From Euryarchaeota archaeon UBA495 (GTDB lineage: Archaea > Thermoplasmatota > Poseidoniia > Poseidoniales > Poseidoniaceae): a DNA stretch of 46,882 bases. Of the stretch, positions 30,620-38,307 are shown in pieces. How positions within the stretch are numbered: the stretch's first letter is position 1; the number at the start of each line of letters is the position of its first letter. Location of the stretch: assembly GCA_002496845.1 (NCBI GenBank), contig DALQ01000005.1, positions 1 to 46,882 of the forward strand, read 5' to 3'. Under the pieces are notes generated by a model. The model searched no databases. It saw nothing but the letters and a program-made list of their open reading frames with translations, and was not told where the DNA came from. The translations under genes were made by a program, and so were the position numbers.

Positions 30620-30635
30620 TTCGCAGTACTGCGAA
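30620..30635. promoter_or_regulatory. 16-bp perfect palindrome between permease gene and surface-gene promoter
   Basis: TTCGCAGTACTGCGAA is a perfect palindrome 12 bp past the permease stop and about 28 bp upstream of the TATA box of the surface gene. On the minus strand it is followed by GAAATGATTTTT. It could be an operator for a dimeric regulator or, as a 6-bp hairpin with a T-tract, the permease terminator. Confidence 0.5.
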
Positions 30636-30647
30636 GCATTTACTCAA

Positions 30648-33600
30648 TCATTCCAGTGAACGAAGGGCTTCCGCTGGGGCGATGCGCATGGCGGCACGGA
30701 TGGGCCAGAATACGGCCAAGCTGACGAGGGCCGCACCGCCGATCAACACCGTCGCTGCACTCCCCCAAGGAAGGGCCAATTCTGCACCTTGATCTGCCCA
30801 AAGCGCCGCATGCAGTCGAACGTGAAACATCATGCCTACGCCAACCCCAACGGCCAACCCAAGTCCACCGGTCCACGCCACTTCGCCCGCAAGGCTGCGG
30901 CCAACATCCTTTCTTGACACCCCGACGGCCCGGAGAAGCCCGATGACGTGGGTCCGATCCCTCACCGCCCGTGCGGTGACCACGCCAATGCCAAGGAGAC
31001 CCACACCGAGGCCGAGCGCAAGGTAGGCCTGGAAGATGGCCAAAATGGCGAGAACAAGCCCCTGAACGAGGAGGATCTCGTCCACGATCAAGCGAACCAG
31101 AACGCCGTCATCAGCCAAGGCCTCGTCGATGGCCAGCGAAACGCCCGCAGCCGCACGGCGTTCGCTTGCGGTTTTCCCGGGAGGGACGTCGACATCGGTC
31201 GGGTCGTCGGCGAAGGTTGGTGGATCAGAAACCACCGAAACATACACCCGCGTTGTGACGCCATCGTAGCGCTCTTCGACGAGGGTACCGTTGGCCCATA
31301 CACCTGGAGAAAACGCAAGCGAAGATTGGGCCAAGAAGCCAGCCACACGGACCGGTTTCGCCGTACCGGGATCTGAAGGCGCGATCACATCAAATTCTTG
31401 ACCAAGTTTCAGAGGAAGCACGCCAACTGCAGCACCGTCGGTGGTGGCCTCAAGGCCAAAAGAAGCGTCAACGATCACCAAGCCATCATCGGACAGCACC
31501 CGTTGCCACACCTCGGCCTCCGTCTCCCCTAATTCTGTGTCCCAAAGGTAGAGCGGCAGCCCACCGTGCTCGGCAAAAGCGTCGTCTGCGCCCCGCAGCA
31601 CGTACGGGACCGGCGAAGTTTGGCCGTCATCGAGCAGCACCACTGCCCGTGACACCGGGGCCACAGCGTCGATCCGCTCTGCTTGCGCAGCCGATAATCC
31701 CCACGAGGTTGGGTCGCGTTCGATGTCGACAGGAGCCGCACGGCTGCCGGTCAGGAGGATTTCGAACTCACCTTCTGATTCCTGCACGAAATCTCCTGAC
31801 ACCGAAGCGAATGAACTGGTGTAGCCGCCCAAAACCACCACGGCAAAGACGGTCACGGCAAACATGGACATCACCACGGCCGTGCGCAAGGGCTGGGCCA
31901 CGGGATGGGCGAGCGCGAGCCGCCCCACAAGGCGTGGGCGACGGCCACGAGCGGCCAACGCACGCAAGGCACGAGGCACAACGGTGACGAGGACAATGAC
32001 GGCCGCGAGGACCTGAACAAGCCCCAAGACGAGCATGCTGATTTCGTCAAAGGCCGTCGAAGCACGAATCGGGTCCAAGGATTCCGGCCACCAGGACCAC
32101 ACGAGGAGGCCCAAAGCCGCACCGCCACAAGACCGTGACGGAGCCGTTCGAAGGCGAGCCATGGCATCGGACTGTCCTCCTGCACGAAGGGCAGGCACGA
32201 TCCAAAACACCACCAGACTCAGGGCTACAATGAGTCCGTCGCCGATGAGCAACCAACGCAAGCGGGCGAAGGGGGCGTCAACCCCACCAAACAGGAGCGA
32301 TAAGGCGGACACCCCGGAAAGACCGAGCGCGGCAGCCACCGCCACAAACACCGGCCAAGGAAGGGCTTCGGGAAGGCGGGTGCGAACGCCACGAAGCGCA
32401 TGAAGCACGTCAAGACGGCTGGACCATTGCGCAGAGGCTCCAAGGGTGGTCACAGCAATGATTGTCCCCCACACGGCCCCCGCGAGGACCGAAGACCATG
32501 ACCAAGCGAAGGTGAACGTGGAAGCTCCCACGGCGCTGAACGCCGACGTGAACCCTAGAGCGACGACGCGACCGAGGAACACGCCCAGCACACCGCCGGT
32601 CAAGCCCGACACCACCGCGAGCACGAGGCCTTCCATCAGGGCTGCACTGCGTGCATCAGAACGCGTCATGCCCACCGCTCGGAGGGTGGCCAGTTCACGA
32701 CGGCGAGCCTCTGCCAGAAGCACGACCACGGTCACCGCCAGAAGCACGCCTGCAGCGATGGTGAATCCACCAAACACCAGGAACATGCCAGACAACAAAC
32801 CCGAGGATGCTTCGGCTTGCTCAGCGGCATCCACCCGAACTGGGGTGAGGCGAAGGCCGCTGCTCTCCAGCGTAGCGGCCTCATCGAACCATGCTTCGAC
32901 GGCGTCCAGAAGCGCGTTGTAAGAGAGCCCCTCTGGTTGCAAGACGACCATCGACCGGTCGCCTTCCGAGGCTCCCGCGAGTTGAACGGCCGTCTCAGGG
33001 TGAACCACTCCGAGGATGAGGTGTTCCAATTCCTCCACGCCGGTCAAGTTGATGCTTGCCCCGTCCACGCTCACGTTCAGACGGCTGCGTTGGCTGTCCC
33101 CCCATGCCCACGGCACGGCTCCTGCCACCCAAACCTCGTCCCCGTCACTCAAATTGAGCACATCAAAGGCCCCGCTGAGGACGACTTCGTCCTCGGCCAC
33201 CGTGACGCCGTCTGCCCCAGCAGAGGCGAGGAAAAGCACGGGAACCCGACCAAGGCCGTCGATCTCAGCCGCTTTGGGGAGCCGAAGTTCAACCACGTCG
33301 CCCTGCGCCATGTCCCAAGCAACGAGGCGGTCGCTGCCACCGCACCAACCAAGGCTGGCATTGAGCCCGTCCACGGCACCGGTCAAGCCGTCGCAGCCCG
33401 GACCTTGGGCCGCAGCCGGGTCAGCGGGCCCTTCTGCGGCAGGCGGCAGCACACCCGCCACCGGCCAAGATGACGCTCCGACTTCGTCGAAAACGACCCT
33501 GTGGGCGGTTCGACCAAACAGGCCTTCCATGTGAACCAGAAGGGACCCGTTGTCCTCGGATTCGAGGTCAAGAGAAAGGAGAGGATCAGGCACAACAACG

Positions 33601-35240
33601 TCGAGGGGATGCCGAACGACGCGTTCTGCATCCATGCTGGCGTCGTTGGCCTGGTAACGGGCCAAGAAGAGCCCGGACTGGTTCCCTTCGACCACAAGGG
33701 CTTCGTCGCCTGCAACGTGCAGGGCGTGAACCGCTTCCTCAGCGACGCGCAACGCGCCCTCATCAGGGTGCGCTGACCACATCAGATGCAACCCGCCAGG
33801 ATGGCCAAACCAACCACGCCCGTCGACGATGGCGTGGTCATCCATCACCTCACCGTCGGGAACTTGCCAAAGTGCAGGCATTCCAGAACCGCCGACTTGG
33901 AAACCCGCTCCTGTTGCTCCAACGTGCCACAGCGTTCCTGAGGACCACTGAAGGTCGGTGAGATCGGCGTCTGCGAGCACCAGCGTACGATGCGCGTTGA
34001 TCTCAAGGATCTCCACGGGCGCCTGCACAAGTTCCGACATGCGCGTGCCGCTCGCGAGGGTGCTGAGGTTGTCACGAAGGCCGTCCACGAGGCCACCTTG
34101 CAAACGCCCGAGGCCGGTCTCGCGAGCGATGGCGAGGGAACCTGCTGCATTTTCAAACACCACGCCGTCCATCTTCGCGGTCCATGCTGCGTCGATCACG
34201 TCCGCCACGCGTGCCTCGACGTCGTCCCATCCGTCGCGGTCCTCGTAGGGCTGCGATGCGGAGAGATGGAGGGAGGACGAACCCTCGCCGGCGAGGGTTG
34301 CAAAGGTCGACATGGACGTCATGAGGGCGGGTTGACCAAGGCCTCCGATGGCGGCCCCATCCTCGGAGGGCACCACGGCATGCACATGCACGTTGCCACG
34401 GTGCCGGAGCAAACGCCCGTCCTCGACCATGGTCCAACTGAGGTTGATGGTCCCGCCGACGTCAACTTCCAGCGCCTCGGCCATCTCGGTTGTGATGGCG
34501 GCCTCGTGCCGCGCGGTGGCGTTGGACACCAGTCCGAGCGTGGTGTAGGTCAACCCGGTGGAGGCTTGCAGAGGAGGCCACGGATCGGGATGGTCACCAA
34601 CGGGTTGCTGGGCGTACCAACCCACGGAAGGCAACGCACGGCCCGTGGGCCCCTCAACGGCTGCCGTCAGCGCCCGAGTGCTTCGAACCCCGTCAAACAT
34701 GGAACGCCCATCACCGTCGACCAGCGCCATGGTTTGGTCGGCAACGGCGTCGACAAAGGACGCGTCGAGAAGAATTGGCTGAGCAGTGGCAGGGTCCCGG
34801 CCTGACAGGACCACGTCTGTCTCCGTCCATACGGCATCGACTTGACGCTCAACGGTGGCGTCGAGGCTGTCCCCGATCACCAAGGAAGAAGAGACGATGG
34901 AGGACGACACGATCAGAGCGACGATCAACAGGGCCGCTTGCTTTGGACGTGCACGAACGCTTCGGAGCGCCAATTTCGCCACCAGAGCACGGCGTGGCCA
35001 AAGGAAGGCGGGGATGAACAACGACGAGGCGAGCCCCACCATGGCGGCCGCCAGCACCGTCAAAACGGGCCCCAAGCCCAACCAATCGAGCACCCACGCG
35101 GTCAAAGCAGCGTCAATGGCCGGCCCAAGGACGACCAACGACGACGACCACCAGGTGCGGTCGCGCAGGCCGAGCAAGGCACAGCACCCGAACACCACAC
35201 CGGCCAACGCCGCCAAACCAAGCGTGAGGGCGGACATCAC
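30648..35240 (-). CDS. Large FtsX/MacB-type ABC transporter permease
   Basis: 1,530 residues with about a dozen or more membrane helices. Four N-terminal helices (about 3-125) lead into an extracytoplasmic region of roughly 690 residues. A first FtsX module follows at about 812-945 (SGLLSGMFLVFGGFTIAAGV, then RRRELATLRAVGMTRSDAR, the coupling-helix motif). Further helices lie around 985-1170, then a second extracytoplasmic domain, then a second FtsX module at about 1385-1530 (RTHVIGLLRAVGVSRKDVG, ending in APAEALRSLE). Both copies carry the family LRAVG motif, so one chain forms the whole permease dimer. The start ATG overlaps the ATPase stop by four bases (ATGA), so the two are translationally coupled. 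Related systems extract lipoproteins or move substrates through mechanical transmission; the substrate here is unknown, but the neighbours are large surface proteins. Confidence 0.92.
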   Translation of the reverse strand: MMSALTLGLAALAGVVFGCCALLGLRDRTWWSSSLVVLGPAIDAALTAWVLDWLGLGPVLTVLAAAMVGLASSLFIPAFLWPRRALVAKLALRSVRARPKQAALLIVALIVSSSIVSSSLVIGDSLDATVERQVDAVWTETDVVLSGRDPATAQPILLDASFVDAVADQTMALVDGDGRSMFDGVRSTRALTAAVEGPTGRALPSVGWYAQQPVGDHPDPWPPLQASTGLTYTTLGLVSNATARHEAAITTEMAEALEVDVGGTINLSWTMVEDGRLLRHRGNVHVHAVVPSEDGAAIGGLGQPALMTSMSTFATLAGEGSSSLHLSASQPYEDRDGWDDVEARVADVIDAAWTAKMDGVVFENAAGSLAIARETGLGRLQGGLVDGLRDNLSTLASGTRMSELVQAPVEILEINAHRTLVLADADLTDLQWSSGTLWHVGATGAGFQVGGSGMPALWQVPDGEVMDDHAIVDGRGWFGHPGGLHLMWSAHPDEGALRVAEEAVHALHVAGDEALVVEGNQSGLFLARYQANDASMDAERVVRHPLDVVVPDPLLSLDLESEDNGSLLVHMEGLFGRTAHRVVFDEVGASSWPVAGVLPPAAEGPADPAAAQGPGCDGLTGAVDGLNASLGWCGGSDRLVAWDMAQGDVVELRLPKAAEIDGLGRVPVLFLASAGADGVTVAEDEVVLSGAFDVLNLSDGDEVWVAGAVPWAWGDSQRSRLNVSVDGASINLTGVEELEHLILGVVHPETAVQLAGASEGDRSMVVLQPEGLSYNALLDAVEAWFDEAATLESSGLRLTPVRVDAAEQAEASSGLLSGMFLVFGGFTIAAGVLLAVTVVVLLAEARRRELATLRAVGMTRSDARSAALMEGLVLAVVSGLTGGVLGVFLGRVVALGFTSAFSAVGASTFTFAWSWSSVLAGAVWGTIIAVTTLGASAQWSSRLDVLHALRGVRTRLPEALPWPVFVAVAAALGLSGVSALSLLFGGVDAPFARLRWLLIGDGLIVALSLVVFWIVPALRAGGQSDAMARLRTAPSRSCGGAALGLLVWSWWPESLDPIRASTAFDEISMLVLGLVQVLAAVIVLVTVVPRALRALAARGRRPRLVGRLALAHPVAQPLRTAVVMSMFAVTVFAVVVLGGYTSSFASVSGDFVQESEGEFEILLTGSRAAPVDIERDPTSWGLSAAQAERIDAVAPVSRAVVLLDDGQTSPVPYVLRGADDAFAEHGGLPLYLWDTELGETEAEVWQRVLSDDGLVIVDASFGLEATTDGAAVGVLPLKLGQEFDVIAPSDPGTAKPVRVAGFLAQSSLAFSPGVWANGTLVEERYDGVTTRVYVSVVSDPPTFADDPTDVDVPPGKTASERRAAAGVSLAIDEALADDGVLVRLIVDEILLVQGLVLAILAIFQAYLALGLGVGLLGIGVVTARAVRDRTHVIGLLRAVGVSRKDVGRSLAGEVAWTGGLGLAVGVGVGMMFHVRLHAALWADQGAELALPWGSAATVLIGGAALVSLAVFWPIRAAMRIAPAEALRSLE

Positions 35241-35935
35241 GCCTCCTCCGAGGCGTCATCGTCGCCGAGGAGGAGACCGTCGCGCATTCTGAGGATGCGG
35301 TCACAACGGGCGGCCACGGCATCGTCGTGTGTGACGATCAGGAAGGTCATGCCTTCATCGCGGCACAATCCCGCCATGAGGTCCAGCACTTCGTCGCTGG
35401 TGGCCGAATCGAGGTTTCCCGTTGGTTCATCGCAGAGGACGATGGACGGGCGGTGCACGACCGCCCTGGCGACCGCCACACGCTGCTGCTGTCCACCGCT
35501 GAGCATGGCTGGAAGATGATCGGCCCGGTCGGCAAGACCGACCGACGACAAGGCATCGAGGGCTTTGGCCCGAACGTCATGGGCAGGCTGTCCGGAGAGG
35601 AGAAGAGGAATTTCCACGTTTTCTGTGGCGGTCAAGACTGGGAGGAGGTTGAAGGCTTGAAAGACGAAGCCCAAGCGTTCGCCTCGAAGCCGTGTTCGGC
35701 GATCGTCGTCCAAATCAAACAGTGAATCCCCTTGCACCAACACTGTGCCTGCAGAGGGAGCATCGAGTCCGCTGAGGACGTTGAGCAACGAGGTTTTCCC
35801 ACAGCCCGAAGGGCCCGTGATGGCCACCATCTCACCCGCGTGCACCGTCAGGTCGACTCCGCGGACCGCATCGACACGACCGTCCCCGCTGGGGTAGACC
35901 TTCCACACACCCATGGCGTGCAGGGCTGGGACCAT
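35237..35935 (-). CDS. ABC transporter ATP-binding protein, MacB/LolD family
   Basis: 232 residues from ATG 35935; an in-frame upstream start at 35974 would add 13 residues but would run through the promoter. Walker A GPSGCGKTSLLNVLSG is at about 38-53, the Q-loop FQAFNLLP about 91-98, the signature LSGGQQQRVAVARA about 145-158, Walker B IVLCDEPTGNLD about 165-176, and the H-loop VTHDD about 201-205. The motifs match the LolD/MacB/FtsE class that energises FtsX-type permeases. The stop overlaps the permease start in ATGA, giving a two-gene operon. Cytoplasmic, at the membrane. Confidence 0.95.
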   Translation of the reverse strand: MVPALHAMGVWKVYPSGDGRVDAVRGVDLTVHAGEMVAITGPSGCGKTSLLNVLSGLDAPSAGTVLVQGDSLFDLDDDRRTRLRGERLGFVFQAFNLLPVLTATENVEIPLLLSGQPAHDVRAKALDALSSVGLADRADHLPAMLSGGQQQRVAVARAVVHRPSIVLCDEPTGNLDSATSDEVLDLMAGLCRDEGMTFLIVTHDDAVAARCDRILRMRDGLLLGDDDASEEA

Positions 35936-35956
35936 GCAACCTGATGCCCGAGTGCG

Positions 35957-35963
35957 TTTATCA
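35957..35963. promoter_or_regulatory. Shared TATA element between ABC operon and moaD-like gene
   Basis: TTTATCA on the plus strand (TGATAAA on the minus) is centred at 35960, 25 nt from the ABC ATPase ATG (35935) and 26 nt from the MoaD-like ATG (35986). Both distances suit leaderless transcription, so one element may drive both directions. Neither gene has a clear Shine-Dalgarno site, which fits. Confidence 0.55.
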
Positions 35964-35985
35964 AGCCGCGCCACCAGCGCAGGCC

Positions 35986-36228
35986 ATGACCTCCATCACC
36001 GTCCATGTCCTCGCTTTTGGGCCGGCTGCAGAACGGCTTGGAGGTCGCCATCACACCAAGGACGTCCAACAAGGCACCACAGCAGGTGCCCTCGCCGTCT
36101 CCCTTGGGCTCGAGGATTGGTTGAGCATGGGGATGGCGCTGGCCATCAACGGCGAGCGGGTAGAGCGTGACACCGTCCTCGGCGACGGTGTTGAACTTGC
36201 ATTGCTCCCTCCCGTTTCGGGCGGGTGA
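35986..36228 (+). CDS. moaD: MoaD/ThiS-family sulfur-carrier protein
   Basis: 80 residues from ATG 35986. Beta-grasp ubiquitin-like small protein: the first strand is ITVHVLAFGPAAERLGG, with the middle ALAINGERVERDTVLGDG and the C-terminus VELALLPPVSGG. The terminal Gly-Gly is the site adenylated by a MoeB/E1-like enzyme and loaded with sulfur. GPAAERLG and LLPPVSGG resemble MoaD (molybdopterin synthase small subunit) more than ThiS, but in archaea such proteins also serve in tRNA thiolation or conjugation (SAMP), so the exact role is open. No molybdopterin gene lies nearby. Its start is 50 bp from the divergent ABC ATPase gene. Confidence 0.82.
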   Translation: MTSITVHVLAFGPAAERLGGRHHTKDVQQGTTAGALAVSLGLEDWLSMGMALAINGERVERDTVLGDGVELALLPPVSGG

Positions 36229-36249
36229 TGCAGCAGCACGTGACACGGT

Positions 36250-36468
36250 TCAGATGATCCAAGGGAACGGGTTGGGGATCAAACCGATGATGGTCAGTAC
36301 GGCCAAGAAGAGCAGCACCATGACGGCAAAGGCCATCGTGATGGCATTGAACACGTAGGACACGAAGGTCAAAAACACCTCAAAGGCAGTCTGTGGGTCG
36401 GTGAAGAGGGTCTGGAAAAAGGCCCCCAACGAAGCCCACAGGTTGAACGAGAACACGTCGCCCAGCAT
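36250..36468 (-). CDS. Small two-helix membrane protein of unknown function
   Basis: 72 residues with two hydrophobic segments, about 10-38 (amphipathic, rich in Phe: FNLWASLGAFFQTLF, FEVFLTFVSYVF) and about 42-66 (ITMAFAVMVLLFLAVLTIIG), ending NPFPWII. Codons end mostly in G or C, like other genes here. The TATA-like CTTATCC lies 27 nt before the ATG, which supports expression as a leaderless mRNA. It is divergent from tatA, whose ATG is 137 bp away. No family recognised. Confidence 0.65.
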   Translation of the reverse strand: MLGDVFSFNLWASLGAFFQTLFTDPQTAFEVFLTFVSYVFNAITMAFAVMVLLFLAVLTIIGLIPNPFPWII

Positions 36469-36491
36469 GACGGCTCATCAACGGTCTCACG

Positions 36492-36498
36492 GGATAAG
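36492..36498 (-). promoter_or_regulatory. TATA-like element of the small membrane gene
   Basis: The minus strand reads GCTTATCC, centred 27 nt before the ATG at 36468. It shares the CTTATCC core with the element upstream of tRNA-Val. Confidence 0.45.
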
Positions 36499-36605
36499 CG
36501 TTCATCCGAAATGGCACGATGCAATGCACCCTCGGTCTCGACCAATTTGCGCGGTTTCAACACGAAGGCTTGAAGCGAACGAGCACTCACCCCGGCCTGA
36601 GCAAC

Positions 36606-36911
36606 ATGGCGTCCATCGGCGGCCCCGAGGTCCTGATCATCATCGTCGTGTTCTTCGTGCTCTTTGGCGCACGGCGGCTCCCCGAGCTGGCCAACGCCCT
36701 TGGGCGAAGCAAGGGTGAGTTCCAGAAAGGACTGCATGAGGCCACATCGCTGCCGAAAGAAGCGCAAACCATCGCTGACCTTGAGGCGGGCGGTATGACC
36801 CCTGACGTCGTCTTGGTGGAACGTGCCAAAGCCTTGGGATTGGACCCAAGCGGCATGAACCCCGACGACCTTGCACGCAAGGTCGAGGCCCTCGAGCAAG
36901 CCGAAGAATGA
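36606..36911 (+). CDS. tatA: TatA-type twin-arginine translocase subunit
   Basis: 101 residues from ATG 36606; an in-frame ATG at 36519 would add a non-conserved N-terminus and is rejected. The typical short N-terminal membrane helix (GGPEVLIIIVVFFVLFG) is followed by the FGARRLPELANALG hinge and amphipathic helix with GRSKGEFQKGL. Residues after 45 are hydrophilic and acidic, longer than the minimal TatA tail but within the family range. It forms the pore of the Tat pathway with TatC, which is not in this window. It ends 2 bp from the convergent nob1 stop. Confidence 0.9.
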   Translation: MASIGGPEVLIIIVVFFVLFGARRLPELANALGRSKGEFQKGLHEATSLPKEAQTIADLEAGGMTPDVVLVERAKALGLDPSGMNPDDLARKVEALEQAEE

Positions 36912-36913
36912 CC

Positions 36914-37426
36914 CTAACGCCTTGCGCGTTTCATCACCGTCGGACTTCCGCACACGTCGCATTCTGGACCCGGCCCGTCACGTTTCCGTTCGACGTTGGT
37001 GCTGACGTTGTGTTCCTTGCCGCAACCCGTGCAACGCCAGATCCACGACCAGCGTTCGCGGGCGCCGCGTGTGGCCAGAGAACGTGCCTCTAGGCCTGCA
37101 TGCATGGCCACGTTCTGGAGCCGATAATCGTCCGTGACAAGCACACGTTTCAGGCCCAATGCGAGCGCCAGGACCTCGAGGTCCACCGTTGACAAACGAG
37201 GCAAATCTCCCGTGGCTGCAGCAGCCGCCTTCGCCGCCTCAAGTTGCGCAGGGCTCGGGTTCATCCAATCTAAATCCGCGGCTTCGACCAGCATACGACG
37301 CGCTGGCGAGAGGCGCTCCAGTTCGTCGAGTTGCGAGGCGCAGCACACCCCGCCCCGCAGTCGATCGAGGGGCCAATGAAGCAAGGCCGTGGTGTCGAGC
37401 ACCGCACCTGCCGCACCCTCGCTCAT
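36914..37426 (-). CDS. nob1: Nob1-type rRNA maturation endonuclease (PIN + zinc ribbon)
   Basis: 170 residues from ATG 37426; an upstream start at 37459 would add 11 residues. The PIN domain has the acidic motif VLDTTALL (D11) near the N-terminus, STVDLEVLALALG in the middle (acidic residues) and VTDDYRLQNVAMHAGL (paired Asp), consistent with a metal-dependent RNase. The C-terminal zinc ribbon has two CxxC knuckles, CTGC and CDVC, spaced as in Nob1. Archaeal Nob1 cuts the 3' end of 16S rRNA in late small-subunit assembly. The stop codon is TAG. The gene is convergent with tatA (2-bp gap) and divergent from the DedA-like gene. Confidence 0.88.
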   Translation of the reverse strand: MSEGAAGAVLDTTALLHWPLDRLRGGVCCASQLDELERLSPARRMLVEAADLDWMNPSPAQLEAAKAAAAATGDLPRLSTVDLEVLALALGLKRVLVTDDYRLQNVAMHAGLEARSLATRGARERWSWIWRCTGCGKEHNVSTNVERKRDGPGPECDVCGSPTVMKRARR

Positions 37427-37502
37427 GGACCACGCTGGAAGCCCTCGTCCAAGAAGCACCCGCCTGCGAAGACCTAACGGGGGAGGGCGTCAACGCAGCC
37501 TT

Positions 37503-38111
37503 GTGGCGTGGGAGCAGGCGGTCATCGACGCGGCCGATGCCGCGGGACTCCTCGGCTTGGCGTTGTTGACCTTCACCGAGGCCATCATTCACCCAATACC
37601 GCCTGACTTGCTCATCCTCCCAATGGCGGCCGCTGCCGATGGCCCGAGTCGCCTGCTCAGCATTTGGGTGGTCGCGACCCTGACCAGCGTGGCCGGCGCC
37701 ATCGTGGGCGCCTGGCTCGGCGCGAGGGCGGGCCGGCCGTTGCTTGTTCGCTTTCGCCAGGAAAAGAACCTCGCACGGCTCGAAGTGTTGCTTGAGCGCC
37801 ACGGCACGGTTGGCGTGTTGATCGCAGGATTCACCCCTATCCCGTACAAGGTGATGGGGTGGGCAGCAGGCATGGGTAAGATGGAGATGCGACCCTTTGT
37901 GCTGGCCGGCTTGGCGAGTCGAGGGTTGCGCTTTGGTCTAGAAATCGTCCTCGTGGTCCAATACGGCAGCGCCGCGCTCGACGCCATCAAGTGGATCCTC
38001 GACCGTGAAATTTTGCTGGCCGTGGCCATGGTCGCCGTGTTCCTGGCAGGATGGATGGCTTGGCGATGGTGGGAATCCCTCACCCCAGAGGCCTTCTCCG
38101 AGGAAGCTTGA
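37503..38111 (+). CDS. DedA/VTT-family membrane protein
   Basis: 202 residues from GTG 37503. The start is uncertain: an upstream GTG at 37389 would overlap nob1 antisense, and its extra 38 residues look like non-coding sequence. Features of the VTT (SNARE-associated) fold are ADAAGLLGLALLTFTEAIIHPIPPDLL near the N-terminus (re-entrant helix with Glu and Pro, here quoted only as far as it is conserved), GARAGRPLLVRF, a FTPIPYKVMGWAAG motif and LASRGLRFG with its Arg. The FTPIPYK and SRxxRF motifs match YqaA-type members. These proteins act as lipid scramblases or half-transporters; the substrate here is not known. A C-terminal membrane helix (VAMVAVFLAGWMAW) ends it. Confidence 0.82.
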   Translation: MAWEQAVIDAADAAGLLGLALLTFTEAIIHPIPPDLLILPMAAAADGPSRLLSIWVVATLTSVAGAIVGAWLGARAGRPLLVRFRQEKNLARLEVLLERHGTVGVLIAGFTPIPYKVMGWAAGMGKMEMRPFVLAGLASRGLRFGLEIVLVVQYGSAALDAIKWILDREILLAVAMVAVFLAGWMAWRWWESLTPEAFSEEA

Positions 38112-38164
38112 GTCGGTCTCGCGAAGCCGAACGTTCATGAATGGGATTCCGGTCGGCGGGTTAA

Positions 38165-38239
38165 GCTCGTGTGGTGTAGCCCGGCCCATCATTTCGGATT
38201 TTCATTCCGACGACCCGGGTTCGAATCCCGGCCCGAGCA
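38165..38239 (+). tRNA. tRNA-Glu (anticodon UUC)
   Basis: 75 nt. The acceptor stem is GCTCGTG/CCCGAGC with one T-C mismatch at the sixth pair and discriminator A. The anticodon arm TCGGA-TTTTCAT-TCCGA gives anticodon TTC. The T arm is CCGGG-TTCGAAT-CCCGG. The D arm contains GTGTAGCCCGGCCCATCA, typical of tRNA-Glu. No intron, and CCA is not encoded. Confidence 0.95.
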
Positions 38240-38307
38240 TCCTAAACAGTTGAATGCGCCCCATTCATGGGCGGCCAGCACTCGATTCTCGCTGCACAAG
38301 GCCGTGC

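Noticed and set aside
27305..30724. Plus-strand open frame of 1,139 codons opposite the 1,075-residue surface gene
   Set aside because: Antisense shadow. The minus strand has promoter, Shine-Dalgarno site, signal peptide and membrane anchor.
37389..37502. Upstream GTG start for the DedA-like protein
   Set aside because: The added residues are Pro/Arg-rich, unlike the family, and lie antisense to the nob1 start region.
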